From NCBI RefSeq assembly GCF_030622045.1, contig NZ_CP130886.1, positions 6,270,001 through 6,334,000 on the forward strand: a stretch of DNA of 64,000 nucleotides, given 5' to 3'. Position numbers and translations under genes: made by a program. The DNA is from Planctellipticum variicoloris (lineage in GTDB: Bacteria; Planctomycetota; Planctomycetia; Planctomycetales; Planctomycetaceae). Position 1 is the stretch's first letter. Each line of letters begins with the position of its first letter. This document shows positions 16,388 through 24,513 of the stretch, piece by piece. The notes under the pieces are model-generated. The model was not told the origin of the DNA and searched no databases. It was given only the letters and a program-made list of their open reading frames with translations.

Positions 16388-17851
16388 TTACCGCTCCAGC
16401 TCCGACGGCACGATCTTTTCGCCTTCCCAGATCCAGTCATTCCCCTTTCGCTCCAGCAGGCGGTGGGCGCTGCCGGGCACGGCCGGCTGGTCGATCTGCG
16501 GAAGCCAGCGCTGGTGGTCGCGGATCACCTCCGCATACTGCGGGTTGCGGGCCAGGTTGGTCCATTCGTTCGGATCCTGCTGCATGTCATACAGCTCTTC
16601 GGAGCCGTCGGCATAGCGGATATACCGCCACTGCCGGCTGCGGATCGTGTGGTTCCCTTGGTTGTGGCTGGTGATGGCGGGCCAGTAACGGGGCGTCGCG
16701 GCGTGTTCGAGCTGGGGCTTCAGGCTTTGACCCTCCAGTCCGCCGCGCGCAGGCAGCCCGCACAGGTCGATCAGCGTCGGGTAGACGTCGAGCAGTTCGG
16801 CCGGTTCCGCACAGCGGCTGCCGGGCGTCACTCCCGGTCCGGCGAAGATCAGCGGGACGCGGGTCGAGCGCTCCCACAGCGTGTTCTTGCCGGTGATCCC
16901 CTTTTCCCCCAAGTGCCAGCCATGATCGGACCAGAGGCAGATGATCGTGTTGTCGGCCTTGCCCGTCGCTTCGAGAGCGGCGATCACCCGGCCGATCTGC
17001 GAATCCATGAAGCTGGTCGAGGCCAGGTAGGATTGGACGAGATCCCGCCAGTGACCGACCCGTTTGAGTTTCGAGAGCCGGGGCTCGGGGAGCTTCCAAT
17101 GCAGATACCAGGCGAAGTCCGGCACGTCAGCCCGGTCGTCGTCTTTGACGGGAGGCATCTGCAGCGTGGCGTCGGGATACAGATCGGACCAGGGCTGCGA
17201 CGCAAAGCAGGGGACGTGCGGCAGGCGGAAGCCGGCGGCGATGAAGAACGGCTTGCCGGCGGGGGCGGTCTTGAGCTGTTCGATGGCGGCGTCCGCAATC
17301 TTCCAGTCGGCCTGCTGCTTGTCGTCCGCGGGGAAGACGCCCCAGTCCATCGCCGGGTGATCGCCGACGCCCTCGGCGAGTTTCTTCGGCGGCCTGGGCA
17401 TGCCGGGGGCGATGCCCCAGACGTCAACTTCTTTCGGGCGATCGGCCGGCTTGATCGAACCGTCGTGATAGATCTTGCCAAAGACTGCTGTGAAGTACCC
17501 CTCATTACGGAAGTACTGAGGGAGCGTGACGGTGTGCTGGAGCGCCGCGACATCCCGCATGCCGGGGGCGAGGGTGTAGACGCCGGTCGTCGTCGGCCGG
17601 AGCCCTGTCAGCAGACTCGTGCGCGACGGATTGCAGAGGGGCGACTGGCAGTGGGCGTTGGTGAAGAGTGTTCCGCGGGCGGCCAAGGCGTCCATGTGGG
17701 GCGTCTTGACCTGCGGATGCCCGCCGAGACAGCCGACCCAGTCATTGAGATCGTCGATGGCGATCATCAGGACGTTGGGGCGGTCGGCGGCGCTGAGGGG
17801 CAGAACGGCGAGGGAGGCCAGCAGCAGGGCCGCGGCGAAGGTCACTCTCAT
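16388..17851 (-). CDS. Secreted sulfatase, iduronate-2-sulfatase-like
   Basis: A 487-residue exported arylsulfatase-family enzyme. The signal peptide (about residues 1-21) is followed by PNVLMIAIDDLNDW, whose two Asp bind calcium. The sulfatase signature is CNPSRTSLLTG; Cys73 would be oxidised to formylglycine by an anaerobic-type or FGE maturase. Further marks are DSQIGRVIAALEATG and IICLWSDHGWHLGEKG, the metal-binding DH pair. The LND and GYFTAVFGKIYHDG features match the iduronate-2-sulfatase-like group, abundant in Planctomycetes for sulfated polysaccharides. GGAG seven bases before ATG 17851 fixes the start. Confidence 0.93.
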   Translation of the reverse strand: MRVTFAAALLLASLAVLPLSAADRPNVLMIAIDDLNDWVGCLGGHPQVKTPHMDALAARGTLFTNAHCQSPLCNPSRTSLLTGLRPTTTGVYTLAPGMRDVAALQHTVTLPQYFRNEGYFTAVFGKIYHDGSIKPADRPKEVDVWGIAPGMPRPPKKLAEGVGDHPAMDWGVFPADDKQQADWKIADAAIEQLKTAPAGKPFFIAAGFRLPHVPCFASQPWSDLYPDATLQMPPVKDDDRADVPDFAWYLHWKLPEPRLSKLKRVGHWRDLVQSYLASTSFMDSQIGRVIAALEATGKADNTIICLWSDHGWHLGEKGITGKNTLWERSTRVPLIFAGPGVTPGSRCAEPAELLDVYPTLIDLCGLPARGGLEGQSLKPQLEHAATPRYWPAITSHNQGNHTIRSRQWRYIRYADGSEELYDMQQDPNEWTNLARNPQYAEVIRDHQRWLPQIDQPAVPGSAHRLLERKGNDWIWEGEKIVPSELER

Positions 17852-18003
17852 GGTGCAACTCCGGTTGTGGGATCGCCGATGATCCGGAATGGTCTGGCGT
17901 CGCCTTCCCCCCGGCCGGCGGAAAGATGAGGGTCTCAATCCGCGACCACGAATGTGAGGCGCGCCGACTATTCTCCGTGGATGGCACTTTGACATCTTCG
18001 AAG

Positions 18004-18056
18004 ACCCTCACCCTGGCCCTCTCCCACTGAGGACAGCGGGAGAGGGGACAAGACGA
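18004..18056. repeat. CCCTCTCCC-type dispersed repeat, family R3, copy 1
   Basis: ACCCTCACCCTGGCCCTCTC, then a short spacer, then GCGGGAGAGGGGACAAGACG form an imperfect hairpin. The same type recurs twice at 57956-58080. Similar repeats are widespread in GC-rich bacteria. Confidence 0.65.
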
Positions 18057-18261
18057 AAAGACGGACTGTTCCAGAATCGATGCCGGTGATTCAGGGTGAG
18101 GCGATGATACCATTGCTTCGGACGGCGCGTCCGGCCCGCGGCGGCGGCATCGCGATGTGCGCGGTCTCCTGCCGTGACGTCGGATCGAGCACTGGTCCGA
18201 TCGTCTGGATGAAGGGCCGCGGAAGTTTTGCGACGTTTCCTGTGCCGGCGCTGGAAAACGA

Positions 18262-18292
18262 AGCAGCCCCGCATCGACGACGCGGGGCTGCT
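18262..18292 (-). terminator. Rho-independent terminator of the Glu/Ala-rich lipoprotein gene
   Basis: An 11-bp stem (AGCAGCCCCGC / GCGGGGCTGCT) with a 9-base loop lies 28 bp after the stop of the minus-strand gene at 18320. On that strand it is followed by a T-rich stretch (TTCGTTTTCC). Confidence 0.82.
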
Positions 18293-18319
18293 CTCAGCAT
18301 TGCCGGAGACCGGAAGGGA

Positions 18320-18622
18320 CTATTCTTCCTTCTTCTCTTCGGGCTTGGCTTCAGCCGGAGCTTCTTCCTTTTTCTCCTCGGCGGGAGCGGCTTCTTCCTT
18401 CTTTTCTTCAGCCGCAGCCGGCTTTTCTTCGGCGGCAGGCTTTTCTTCGGCCGCGGCCGGGACTTCCGCCCCTCCGCCCAGCGTCGAACCGCCACCGGCG
18501 GGAGCCGTTTTCTTGGCGTCGCCGCCGCTCGAGGCCGGCTTGGACTGCTCGGCACAGCCCGCGGCGCCGAGTGACAACGCCATGGCGGTCAGCAGCGAGC
18601 AGGCCAGATGCAACTTACGCAT
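18320..18622 (-). CDS. Small Ala/Glu/Lys-rich exported protein, probable lipoprotein
   Basis: A 100-residue protein. Residues 1-22 look like a lipoprotein signal ending LGAAGC; the box is imperfect but the cysteine is well placed. The mature part is low-complexity: a Gly/Ser segment, then repeats of AAAEEKPAAEEKPA and EEKKEEAPAE. It is strongly charged and probably disordered. GAGGAAAG six bases before ATG 18622 fixes the start and rejects the longer frame from 18802. No enzymatic motif is present. Such proteins are common in Planctomycetes and have no known role. Confidence 0.75.
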   Translation of the reverse strand: MRKLHLACSLLTAMALSLGAAGCAEQSKPASSGGDAKKTAPAGGGSTLGGGAEVPAAAEEKPAAEEKPAAAEEKKEEAAPAEEKKEEAPAEAKPEEKKEE

Positions 18623-18798
18623 GGAATTCTTTCCTCGTCTAACCCCAGTCTGCAGAAGGCATTCTTCGGCGACCCCACAGCCAGCCGAGGCCCGTCTTCT
18701 GCAATTCACCGGCGACCAGCAGGCCGCCGGACCCAGCTTCATTACAGTCCTCAAAACTCGGGAATGCAACAGCCGGCCCGGAAAGTGAGTGCAGGCGT

Positions 18799-19356
18799 TC
18801 ACAGTTCTTCGACTTTGGCTGACGATTCTGCGGGTAAAACGACTCGCTCATAGAGACCACGGATCATCGCGGTCGCCGCTTCGCCGAGGTGGGTTTCCAG
18901 GACGACTTCCAATTGGCGGATCAGTTCTCGTTTCTCCTGCAAGCGGGCGACCTGCGTCAGGACACCCTCTTCGGTCAGCGCGCCGCCGGTGCCGAATACG
19001 GAATGCAATTCCTCCCAGTCCGTCGAGGTCAGGTTTGCGAAGATCTCGGGGTAGCGACCGGCAACCGCCTGGACTTCCGGATTCGTCGCCCGGTCGAACG
19101 CGCTGGCGGCGTTCCGGTCGTCATCCCACCAGGCCGGCGGAAGGCCCAGGGCCTGGCTGACTTTTCCGACGGTCGACGGTCGGGGTTCCGGGCCTTTGCC
19201 GTTTTCGAGTTGCGACAGGGTGGTCCGCGAGATTCCTGCCTCGCGCGCCAGCCGCGACTGGTCCCAGCCGCGGTGCGCGCGCTGTTCCCGAATCTTCTGT
19301 CCCAGCAGGGGTTGTGGCGATTCATCGCCGGGGGAAACGGAGGGCTGCGCGGACAT
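18799..19356 (-). CDS. XRE-family transcriptional regulator
   Basis: A 185-residue protein with an N-terminal Cro/CI-type helix-turn-helix at residues 20-72: GQKIREQRAHRGWDQSRLAR, then EAGISRTTLSQLENG and KVSQALGLP. The C-terminal 110 residues have no motif I recognise and may form the dimer or ligand domain (includes VARLQEKRELIRQLEVVLE, likely helical). The start at 19356 is set by AGGA seven bases upstream. It is divergent from the small gene pair at 19562-20061. The spacer between them carries palindromes that may be its operators. Confidence 0.88.
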   Translation of the reverse strand: MSAQPSVSPGDESPQPLLGQKIREQRAHRGWDQSRLAREAGISRTTLSQLENGKGPEPRPSTVGKVSQALGLPPAWWDDDRNAASAFDRATNPEVQAVAGRYPEIFANLTSTDWEELHSVFGTGGALTEEGVLTQVARLQEKRELIRQLEVVLETHLGEAATAMIRGLYERVVLPAESSAKVEEL

Positions 19357-19392
19357 GGTCGATTCCTGCGAACAGCGACTTCCACAAAAATT

Positions 19393-19499
19393 GAACAAAA
19401 GTGGACATTTCCATTGAACGCCGCTGCGATCCAGTGTACGTTCACGTGGACTTTCTTGCAAGGCTTTCCATGGAAAAGTGCCGAAGTTCGCTTTTGTTC
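19393..19499. promoter_or_regulatory. Divergent control region with nested inverted repeats
   Basis: Between the XRE regulator and the small plus-strand pair. GAACAAAAG (19393-19401) has its exact inverse CTTTTGTTC at 19491-19499. The perfect 12-bp palindrome TTTCCATGGAAA lies at 19465-19476. GTGGAC occurs as a direct repeat at 19401 and 19446. The local base composition is more AT-rich than the surroundings. These are plausible operator sites; no binding is proven. Confidence 0.55.
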
Positions 19500-19561
19500 G
19501 TTTTGAGTCCGGTTTCCCCGTCATTCGCTCGAAGAGGCCCCCATCATGCAAGGCGCCACCC

Positions 19562-19753
19562 ATGACCGACGAAATCCGCAAGCAGATCTCCCTCTTTCTC
19601 CCGGTTTCCGACTGGAGAATTCTGCGGCTGGAAGCCGCTCGCCGGCGACTTCCCATCACGGAACTTTGCCGGCAATGGATGCGGCCGCACATGGACAAAC
19701 TCCGTCGTCAGCGGGCGGCGCGCTGGGAGCTGGAGTCTCCCGACGCGGGATGA
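19562..19753 (+). CDS. Small protein, possible ribbon-helix-helix DNA-binding protein
   Basis: A 63-residue basic protein starting MTDEIRKQ. A beta-strand-like ISLFLPV, then DWRILRLEAARRRLPITELC and RQWMRPHM, follows the strand-helix-helix pattern of Arc/MetJ-type repressors. The assignment is by pattern only. Its TGA stop overlaps the ATG of the next gene (ATGA), so the two are translationally coupled. AAGG lies eight bases before the start. It is divergent from an XRE regulator. Confidence 0.55.
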   Translation: MTDEIRKQISLFLPVSDWRILRLEAARRRLPITELCRQWMRPHMDKLRRQRAARWELESPDAG

Positions 19754-20061
19754 CGGCGGCGAATTCCTGGTCGCGCCGGAGCTATCCGAGCGACCTGACA
19801 CATTCGCAGTGGTATCGGATTGCTCCGTTGCTCGAACGCGGACGGGGATCCGGACGGCCATTGCAATTGCCGCCGCGCGAGGTCGTCAACGCCATCAACT
19901 ACCGCTGGACGACGGGTTGCTCCTGGCGGATGCTGCCCCACGATTTGCCGCGCTGGGAGGCGGTTTATGCCCACTTTCGCCGCTGGCAAAGAAACGGCAC
20001 GCTGAAACGGCTCCGTGAAGAACTGACGCGTCCCGTGCGAATGCGGCGAGGCCAATCGTAA
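19750..20061 (+). CDS. IS5-type transposase N-terminal domain (DUF4096), stand-alone or truncated
   Basis: A 103-residue protein matching the N-terminal insertion-element domain of IS5-family transposases: SRRSYPSDLTHSQWYRIAPL, then GRPLQLPPREVVNAINYR and GCSWRMLPHDLPRWEAVYAHFRRW, the last split here as adjacent motifs. The catalytic DDE part is absent and the frame ends with a normal stop, with a kelch gene 88 bp later. It is either a truncated insertion sequence or a domesticated DNA-binding domain. Coupling by ATGA to the upstream small gene argues for the second. Confidence 0.72.
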   Translation: MTAANSWSRRSYPSDLTHSQWYRIAPLLERGRGSGRPLQLPPREVVNAINYRWTTGCSWRMLPHDLPRWEAVYAHFRRWQRNGTLKRLREELTRPVRMRRGQS

Positions 20062-20149
20062 ACGCCCGCTGGCGACATGCCTCTCGCGGCGGTACAGGTA
20101 GTGCATCGAGATCTTTCGTTCTCCCTCAGCGTTCCTGGAAGGCCCGACG

Positions 20150-21151
20150 ATGAAGCTGCCGTTCGCCGCCCTGATACTTTCCACTCTCGTCATCAATCCT
20201 GGCTGGAGCCAGGAGGTTGAGACCGGACCCGACTGGGTGCGCGTCGCCGAGCGCGCCGACTGGCAGGCTCGGGATTCGCAGGGAGAGTTGGTTTACAAGG
20301 ATCGACTGTGGATCTTCGGCGGCTGGTTTCAGTCGTTCGAAGCGCCGCCGCGAGACGTCTGGTCTTCGGCCGACGGCAAGACCTGGAATCTGGTCGCGAA
20401 GGAAGCGCCGTGGAAGCACAGCGACCTGCCGATGACGGTCGTCCACAACGATCGCATGTGGCTCATGGGAGGCTGGTACAACGGCCGGTTGCCCGGCCAC
20501 GAAGCCAGTCACGAGGTCTGGTCGTCGACCGATGGCGCGAAATGGGAGCTGGCGACGCCCCATGCGGACTGGACGCCCCGACTCGCCGCGGGGCTGGTGG
20601 AGTTCAAGGGCCGGATGTGGCTGCTGGGCGGGATCGAGAACTACTATTTCGGCGATGCGAAGAGCCTGAAGAACGATGTCTGGTCATCGGCAGACGGCAA
20701 GTCCTGGGAGCTGGCGACGGCGGACGCGGGGTGGTCGCCGCGAGCGTACCATCAGGCATTGGTCTTCAACGACCGCATCTACGTCTTCGGGGGGGGCAAC
20801 TATGTGCCCGAGTATCATGCGAAGAACGACGTCTGGAGCTCCGCCGACGGCGTCCACTGGCGGGAAGAAACGGCCTCCGCCGGCTGGTCGCCCCGCCTGT
20901 GGTTTTCGTCGGCGGTCTATCGGGACCGGATCTGGGTCGTCGGGGGCTGGTCGAACAATCCCGCACGCAACCAGGGCGACGTCTGGTCCTCGCGCGACGG
21001 CAAGACCTGGACCCAGCTCAAGTCGAACGTGATCTGGAAAGAACGTCACGAACATTCGTTGTTCGTGTTTCAGGACAAGCTCTGGCTCGCCGGCGGCCAC
21101 GCCCAGCCGCTCAGCAATGAGGTCTGGACGCTGGAGCTGCCGAAGGAATAG
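20150..21151 (+). CDS. Secreted kelch-repeat beta-propeller protein
   Basis: A 333-residue exported protein with a 20-residue signal peptide (ends GWSQE). The body is a kelch-type propeller: repeated DRLWIFGGW, DRMWLMGGW, RMWLLGGI, DRIYVFGGG and DRIWVVGGW strands. Each alternates with an Asp-box-like segment (DVWSSADGKTW and variants, five copies). This gives five to six blades. GGAAGG seven bases upstream fixes the start. No catalytic residues are recognisable; it is probably a binding or structural protein at the cell surface or in the periplasm. Confidence 0.9.
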   Translation: MKLPFAALILSTLVINPGWSQEVETGPDWVRVAERADWQARDSQGELVYKDRLWIFGGWFQSFEAPPRDVWSSADGKTWNLVAKEAPWKHSDLPMTVVHNDRMWLMGGWYNGRLPGHEASHEVWSSTDGAKWELATPHADWTPRLAAGLVEFKGRMWLLGGIENYYFGDAKSLKNDVWSSADGKSWELATADAGWSPRAYHQALVFNDRIYVFGGGNYVPEYHAKNDVWSSADGVHWREETASAGWSPRLWFSSAVYRDRIWVVGGWSNNPARNQGDVWSSRDGKTWTQLKSNVIWKERHEHSLFVFQDKLWLAGGHAQPLSNEVWTLELPKE

Positions 21152-21159
21152 AGGGGAGC

Positions 21160-21300
21160 GGAAAGCTCAAAGCCGAAAGCGGAGAGCCAGAGAAGACTGC
21201 GATCGGACGCAGATCCCCTCTGGCTCTTTTCTTTACACTCTCGTTTTTCGACCGACTTCCTTTCGACATTCCGCCTTCGACATTTCTGGGCGTGACGAGA
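21160..21300. repeat. Weak R1-like spacer repeat
   Basis: The spacer shows R1-like pieces (AAAGCCGAAAGCGGAGAGCC, TTTCGACATTCCGCCTTCGA) but not the full order of blocks. Listed as a possible decayed or divergent copy. Confidence 0.4.
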
Positions 21301-21311
21301 GATCTTCCCGA

Positions 21312-22025
21312 CTATTTCTTCTCGTCCATCATCCGGGCGACGTGCTCTTCGATGGCATCGGCCCAGATCTGGTAGCTCTTGGGGTTGAGGTGCAGCAGGT
21401 CGGGCATGATCTCCCTGCTCAGCGTCCCGTCTTCCGCGAGGAACTTCGGGCCGATGTCGAGGTATTCGATCGTCTTGCCGTCGGCGAGCTTCGCCACGAT
21501 GGCGTTGGTCTTCTCATTGACCTGGCGCTTGGCGTCGTTGTTGTCGGCCCCGCGGGGAAAGACCGCCAGCAGCAGGATCTTCGTCTCCGGCAGCGCGGTC
21601 CGGAGCTTGTTGACGATGGCGGTCGTCCCCTCGGCGATCTGCTCCGGGGTATTGGTCCCCGAGTTGTTGGTGCCGATCATGATCACCGCCAGCTTCGGGT
21701 GAATCCCCGCGATGTTGCCGTTGTCCAGCCGCCACAGAACGTGCTGGGTCCGGTCGCCGCCGATCCCCAGGTTGACGGCATTTCGGGGCGTGTAGTGCTT
21801 CGCCCAGACGTCTTTGCCGGCCCCTTCCCAGCCTTGAGTGATCGAGTCGCCGATAAAGATCAGATCGACGTTCCCCTGTTTGACCCGTTCATTGAACGAC
21901 TCGTGCCGCTTCATCCAGCCCCCGTCGCGGGGAACCGGCTTCACGGCGTCGTTTTCCTGGGCGTGAATCGCACCCGCGGTGACGAACGCGGCAACGGTGC
22001 AGAGCAGAGCAGTCCAGCGGCGCAT
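21312..22025 (-). CDS. Secreted SGNH/GDSL-family esterase (PAF-acetylhydrolase-like)
   Basis: A 237-residue exported hydrolase with a signal peptide of about 22 residues. The four SGNH blocks are present: FIGDSITQG with nucleophile Ser61, the Gly in GIGGDRTQ, the Asn in MIGTNN (about residue 120), and Asp/His in DLLHLN (209/212). The layout matches PAF-acetylhydrolase gamma-like proteins common in Planctomycetes, which often remove acetyl groups from carbohydrates. GGAG eight bases upstream fixes the start. Confidence 0.93.
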   Translation of the reverse strand: MRRWTALLCTVAAFVTAGAIHAQENDAVKPVPRDGGWMKRHESFNERVKQGNVDLIFIGDSITQGWEGAGKDVWAKHYTPRNAVNLGIGGDRTQHVLWRLDNGNIAGIHPKLAVIMIGTNNSGTNTPEQIAEGTTAIVNKLRTALPETKILLLAVFPRGADNNDAKRQVNEKTNAIVAKLADGKTIEYLDIGPKFLAEDGTLSREIMPDLLHLNPKSYQIWADAIEEHVARMMDEKK

Positions 22026-22103
22026 CAGGCATTCTCCTTGAGGTTGATCAGACAGGTGCGGGCGATTCCCGCAGCCTTCGACTCACAGGGCATTCTCGAT
22101 CAC

Positions 22104-22445
22104 TTAAGGCAGCCGTTCGGACTTCTTCCGTCCGACGCGGTTCTGCCAGAACAGCCGGTCCTGCGTGGCCACGCCCTGTCGCAGGGCGCATTGCAGGCAG
22201 TATTTCTCGTCGTCGCGCTGCAGGTAGATTTCGCCGTTCAGAATCAGGTGGAAATAGTCCTGCCCCGGCGCTTTGGAATAGCAGTAGATCCGCTCCGAAT
22301 CGTATTTTACGTGGGCCTGCCACGCGTCCGGATCGCAGGCATACAGGCGGACGTCGGGAACTTCATCGACCGCCGGCGGCGGTTCGGCGGGTTGCGGCGC
22401 CGCCGGGCCGTCTGACATCACCAGTTCGTCATCGTCGTTGGACAT
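22104..22445 (-). CDS. Conserved-looking small acidic protein, unknown
   Basis: A 113-residue soluble protein with an acidic, Pro/Ala-rich N-terminal 30 residues. The folded part (VRLYACDPDAWQAHVKYDSE through YLQRDDEKYCLQCALRQGV) carries a CLQC pair that could bind metal, but only two cysteines are close together. GGAG five bases upstream supports the start at 22445. I recognise no family. It lies between an esterase and an Ldh-family dehydrogenase on the same strand, with an R1 repeat separating it from the latter. Confidence 0.7.
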   Translation of the reverse strand: MSNDDDELVMSDGPAAPQPAEPPPAVDEVPDVRLYACDPDAWQAHVKYDSERIYCYSKAPGQDYFHLILNGEIYLQRDDEKYCLQCALRQGVATQDRLFWQNRVGRKKSERLP

Positions 22446-22462
22446 GGCGGCAGCTCCGGTCT

Positions 22463-22590
22463 GGCGAGCGAGTAGCGAGTAGGGAATAGCGAATCGCCAG
22501 AGGCGGGGAGCTTATCGCAAATCGCTTGTCGCTGATCGCCAGAGTGGGGACGGGGCAAAGCGCTATCCTGTCTGGCTCTGGTCTCTCGAC
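22463..22590. repeat. Dispersed intergenic repeat, family R1, copy 3
   Basis: Inverse orientation relative to copy 2: GCGAGTAGCGAGTAGGGAAT, GCGAATCGCCAGAGGCG, then TTATCGCAAATCGCTTGTCG and GGCTCTGGTCTCTCGACTCC. It fills the spacer. Confidence 0.7.
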
Positions 22591-22592
22591 TC

Positions 22593-23648
22593 CTATACCG
22601 CCGGAACTGGTACGTTGAGCTGTGCGGCCAGTTCCGTCAGGGCTTTCCAGTTGCCGTCGTCCAGCGGGATGCCGTGGACCTTCCGACCTTCCATCGTGCG
22701 TCGTTCCGGATCGCCGGGCAGGAAGACCTCTTTCACGCCGTCGATCAGCGGCACGCTGCGGACATAGGCTTCGAGCGCCTTCGCTTCCTGCAGCAGGTGG
22801 TTCGATCCGCCGAAGAACTCCGGATTGATGACGAGGAACCAGGCGCAGTTGCCGATTGGAGGCGGCGGATTCGGATAGGAACATTGTCCGCCGGACATTC
22901 CGCCGCAGAGCATCTCGATCATGTAGGCCAGACCGAAGCCTTTGTAGCCCTGGTCGCCTCCGAGCGGAAGGATCGTCCCCGGAGGATCGCCGTAGAGCTG
23001 GTTGGGATCGGTCGTTGGCTTACCGTCCGGATCGAGCACCCAGCCGAGCGGAATCTGCTGGCCGGCGATCTTCTTGACGCGGACTTTTCCCTCGGCGGTG
23101 GCGCTGGTGCCGATGTCGAACACGAACGGTCCTGCTTCTCCGCCCGGCATGCCGATACAGATCGGATTCGTTCCCAGTCGCGGGCGTTTGCCGCCGACCG
23201 GCGCCACGCGCTGGGCGGCTCCGTGCGTGTTGGCGCAGATCATCGCGGCAAATCCGCGAGCGGCGGCCATTTCGGCGTATTCGCCCAGCCGGCCGATGTG
23301 CGACGAGTGCTTGAGCGTGCCGCAGGCGATCGCGGCGGTCTCGCATTTTTCGATCAGCCGGCGGGTCAGATCCTGGGCGAGGACCTGCCCCATGCCCCAT
23401 TGTCCATCGGCAACGATCGAACAGGCGGATTCCTTTTCGATCTTGAGTTTCGCCGCCGGGTTGAGGGCGCCGTCTTTGACCCGCCCGATGTAGAACGGCA
23501 CGCGCATCACGCCGTGAGAATCGTGGCCGCGCAGATTCGCCTGGACGAGGCTGTCGGCGACGATGTGAGCGTGTTCGGGGGGGAGGCCGGCGGCGAGAAA
23601 CAGGGCCTCGGTGAACTCCAGCAATCGCGATTCACTCAGGACGGGCAC
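22593..23648 (-). CDS. Ldh-family (malate / ureidoglycolate-type) NAD(P)-dependent dehydrogenase
   Basis: A 351-residue member of the LDH2/malate dehydrogenase-like family, which oxidises 2-hydroxyacids. Marks include VADSLVQANLRGHDSHGVMR (substrate and NAD site), TLKHSSHIGRLGEYAEMAA, ICANTHGAAQRVAPVGG, GTNPICIGMP and LPLGGDQGYKGFGLAYMIEM. GTG 23648 is chosen because GGAG lies eight bases upstream and this gives the normal family length; the ATG-started frame to 23708 adds 20 unusual residues. The substrate is not evident. Confidence 0.9.
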   Translation of the reverse strand: MPVLSESRLLEFTEALFLAAGLPPEHAHIVADSLVQANLRGHDSHGVMRVPFYIGRVKDGALNPAAKLKIEKESACSIVADGQWGMGQVLAQDLTRRLIEKCETAAIACGTLKHSSHIGRLGEYAEMAAARGFAAMICANTHGAAQRVAPVGGKRPRLGTNPICIGMPGGEAGPFVFDIGTSATAEGKVRVKKIAGQQIPLGWVLDPDGKPTTDPNQLYGDPPGTILPLGGDQGYKGFGLAYMIEMLCGGMSGGQCSYPNPPPPIGNCAWFLVINPEFFGGSNHLLQEAKALEAYVRSVPLIDGVKEVFLPGDPERRTMEGRKVHGIPLDDGNWKALTELAAQLNVPVPAV

Positions 23649-24052
23649 AGGGAATTCTCCGGGGGGTGGAAACTTTGCAGAAACGGGTTCGGCAGGAGGC
23701 CGCATCATACCGCAGAGTCCGCAGAGACGGCACTGCCGGCAGACTCTGCCGCGATGAATTCTCCGGAAGCCTGCCGATGGAAACTTGAAGGCGGCGGCAG
23801 AGAATTCTCCCGTGGTCGCGGCGAACTTCGCGGGTTCCCGGGGAGGCCCGGGGAGCGGCCCGGAATTCCAGAACTTGACTCAAGTTAGCGTTGTGATGGT
23901 TGGCGGGATGCGATGGATCGCAGCCTCCTTGCCGGAGGTGTGGAGCGCGGGATTTTTCGTCGCAGGTTCGCGAGGCGGTTTGCCGATCAACCAAGCCTGC
24001 CGAATCTGAAACTCTCGTCGAGCCCCATTGCCCCTTGCATGAAAGACCGTTG
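23649..24052. other. Divergent intergenic region
   Basis: A 404-bp spacer between the divergent dehydrogenase and small plus-strand gene. A GC-rich imperfect hairpin (TTCCCGGGGAGGCCCGGGGA) occurs near 23840. No coding sequence is recognised. Confidence 0.45.
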
Positions 24053-24346
24053 ATGACCGAGTCGACCGGCAGCGTCCGCACGTTGGGAGAGTTGCGCGAC
24101 TACGTTCACCACATGCTGTGCCGCCACGAAAACCTCGTGGCCGATCAGTTCCAACTGCAGGAGGTTCCGCTGCTTCGCAAAGGCCAGACCTGCGGTCTGC
24201 AGTTCGTCCTGCACGGTCCCCGCCAGGTTCGCCTGGGAGCCGTCTGGGCCGTCGATCAGAACCACGTTTTCTACTACGACGCCCGCGGCGAACGCTTCCA
24301 CAAAGAAACACTCGCCCACCCGATCGAACTCCCCGAAGCGGCCTAG
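24053..24346 (+). CDS. Small soluble protein, unknown function
   Basis: A 97-residue protein starting MTESTGSVRTLGELRDYVHH. It has no signal peptide or membrane segment. The middle is alternating hydrophobic (CGLQFVLHGPRQVRLGAVWA, then VDQNHVFYYDARGE), suggesting a small beta-sheet domain. It resembles short conserved planctomycete proteins of unknown role but I cannot name a family. The ribosome-binding site is weak (GAAAGA). An R5 repeat follows the stop. Confidence 0.65.
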   Translation: MTESTGSVRTLGELRDYVHHMLCRHENLVADQFQLQEVPLLRKGQTCGLQFVLHGPRQVRLGAVWAVDQNHVFYYDARGERFHKETLAHPIELPEAA

Positions 24347-24356
24347 CCGGCCGGGG

Positions 24357-24410
24357 CACTGCCGACTCTGAGATGGGTTTGCCGTGGATGCCGGATTCGG
24401 CGGCGTCGGG
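24357..24410. repeat. Short dispersed repeat, family R5, copy 2
   Basis: CTGCCGACTCTGAGATGGGT and CGTGGATGCCGGATTCGGCG match the copy at 16206-16257. It lies just after the stop of the small plus-strand gene. Confidence 0.55.
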
Positions 24411-24442
24411 AAAGAAATAGGTGCTGCCGGCGCACAAATCTG

Positions 24443-24465
24443 GTTCCCAAGCTCCGCTTGGGAAC
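24443..24465. repeat. GTTCCCAAGC palindrome
   Basis: GTTCCCAAGC / GCTTGGGAAC form a 10-bp perfect stem with a 3-base loop. This is a common type of bacterial intergenic palindrome. It may act as a terminator for the convergent genes around it, though no T-run follows. Confidence 0.6.
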
Positions 24466-24513
24466 GCCGGTTTTCCGAGGCTCTGCCTCGCTCTGGAATC
24501 GAGGCGGGATTGC

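Noticed and set aside
18080-18574. Phe/Leu/Ser-rich open frame opposite the Glu/Ala-rich lipoprotein
   Set aside because: It is the reverse complement of the Glu/Lys/Ala codons; its poly-Phe/Leu look is an artefact. The opposite frame has a Shine-Dalgarno site, signal peptide and terminator.
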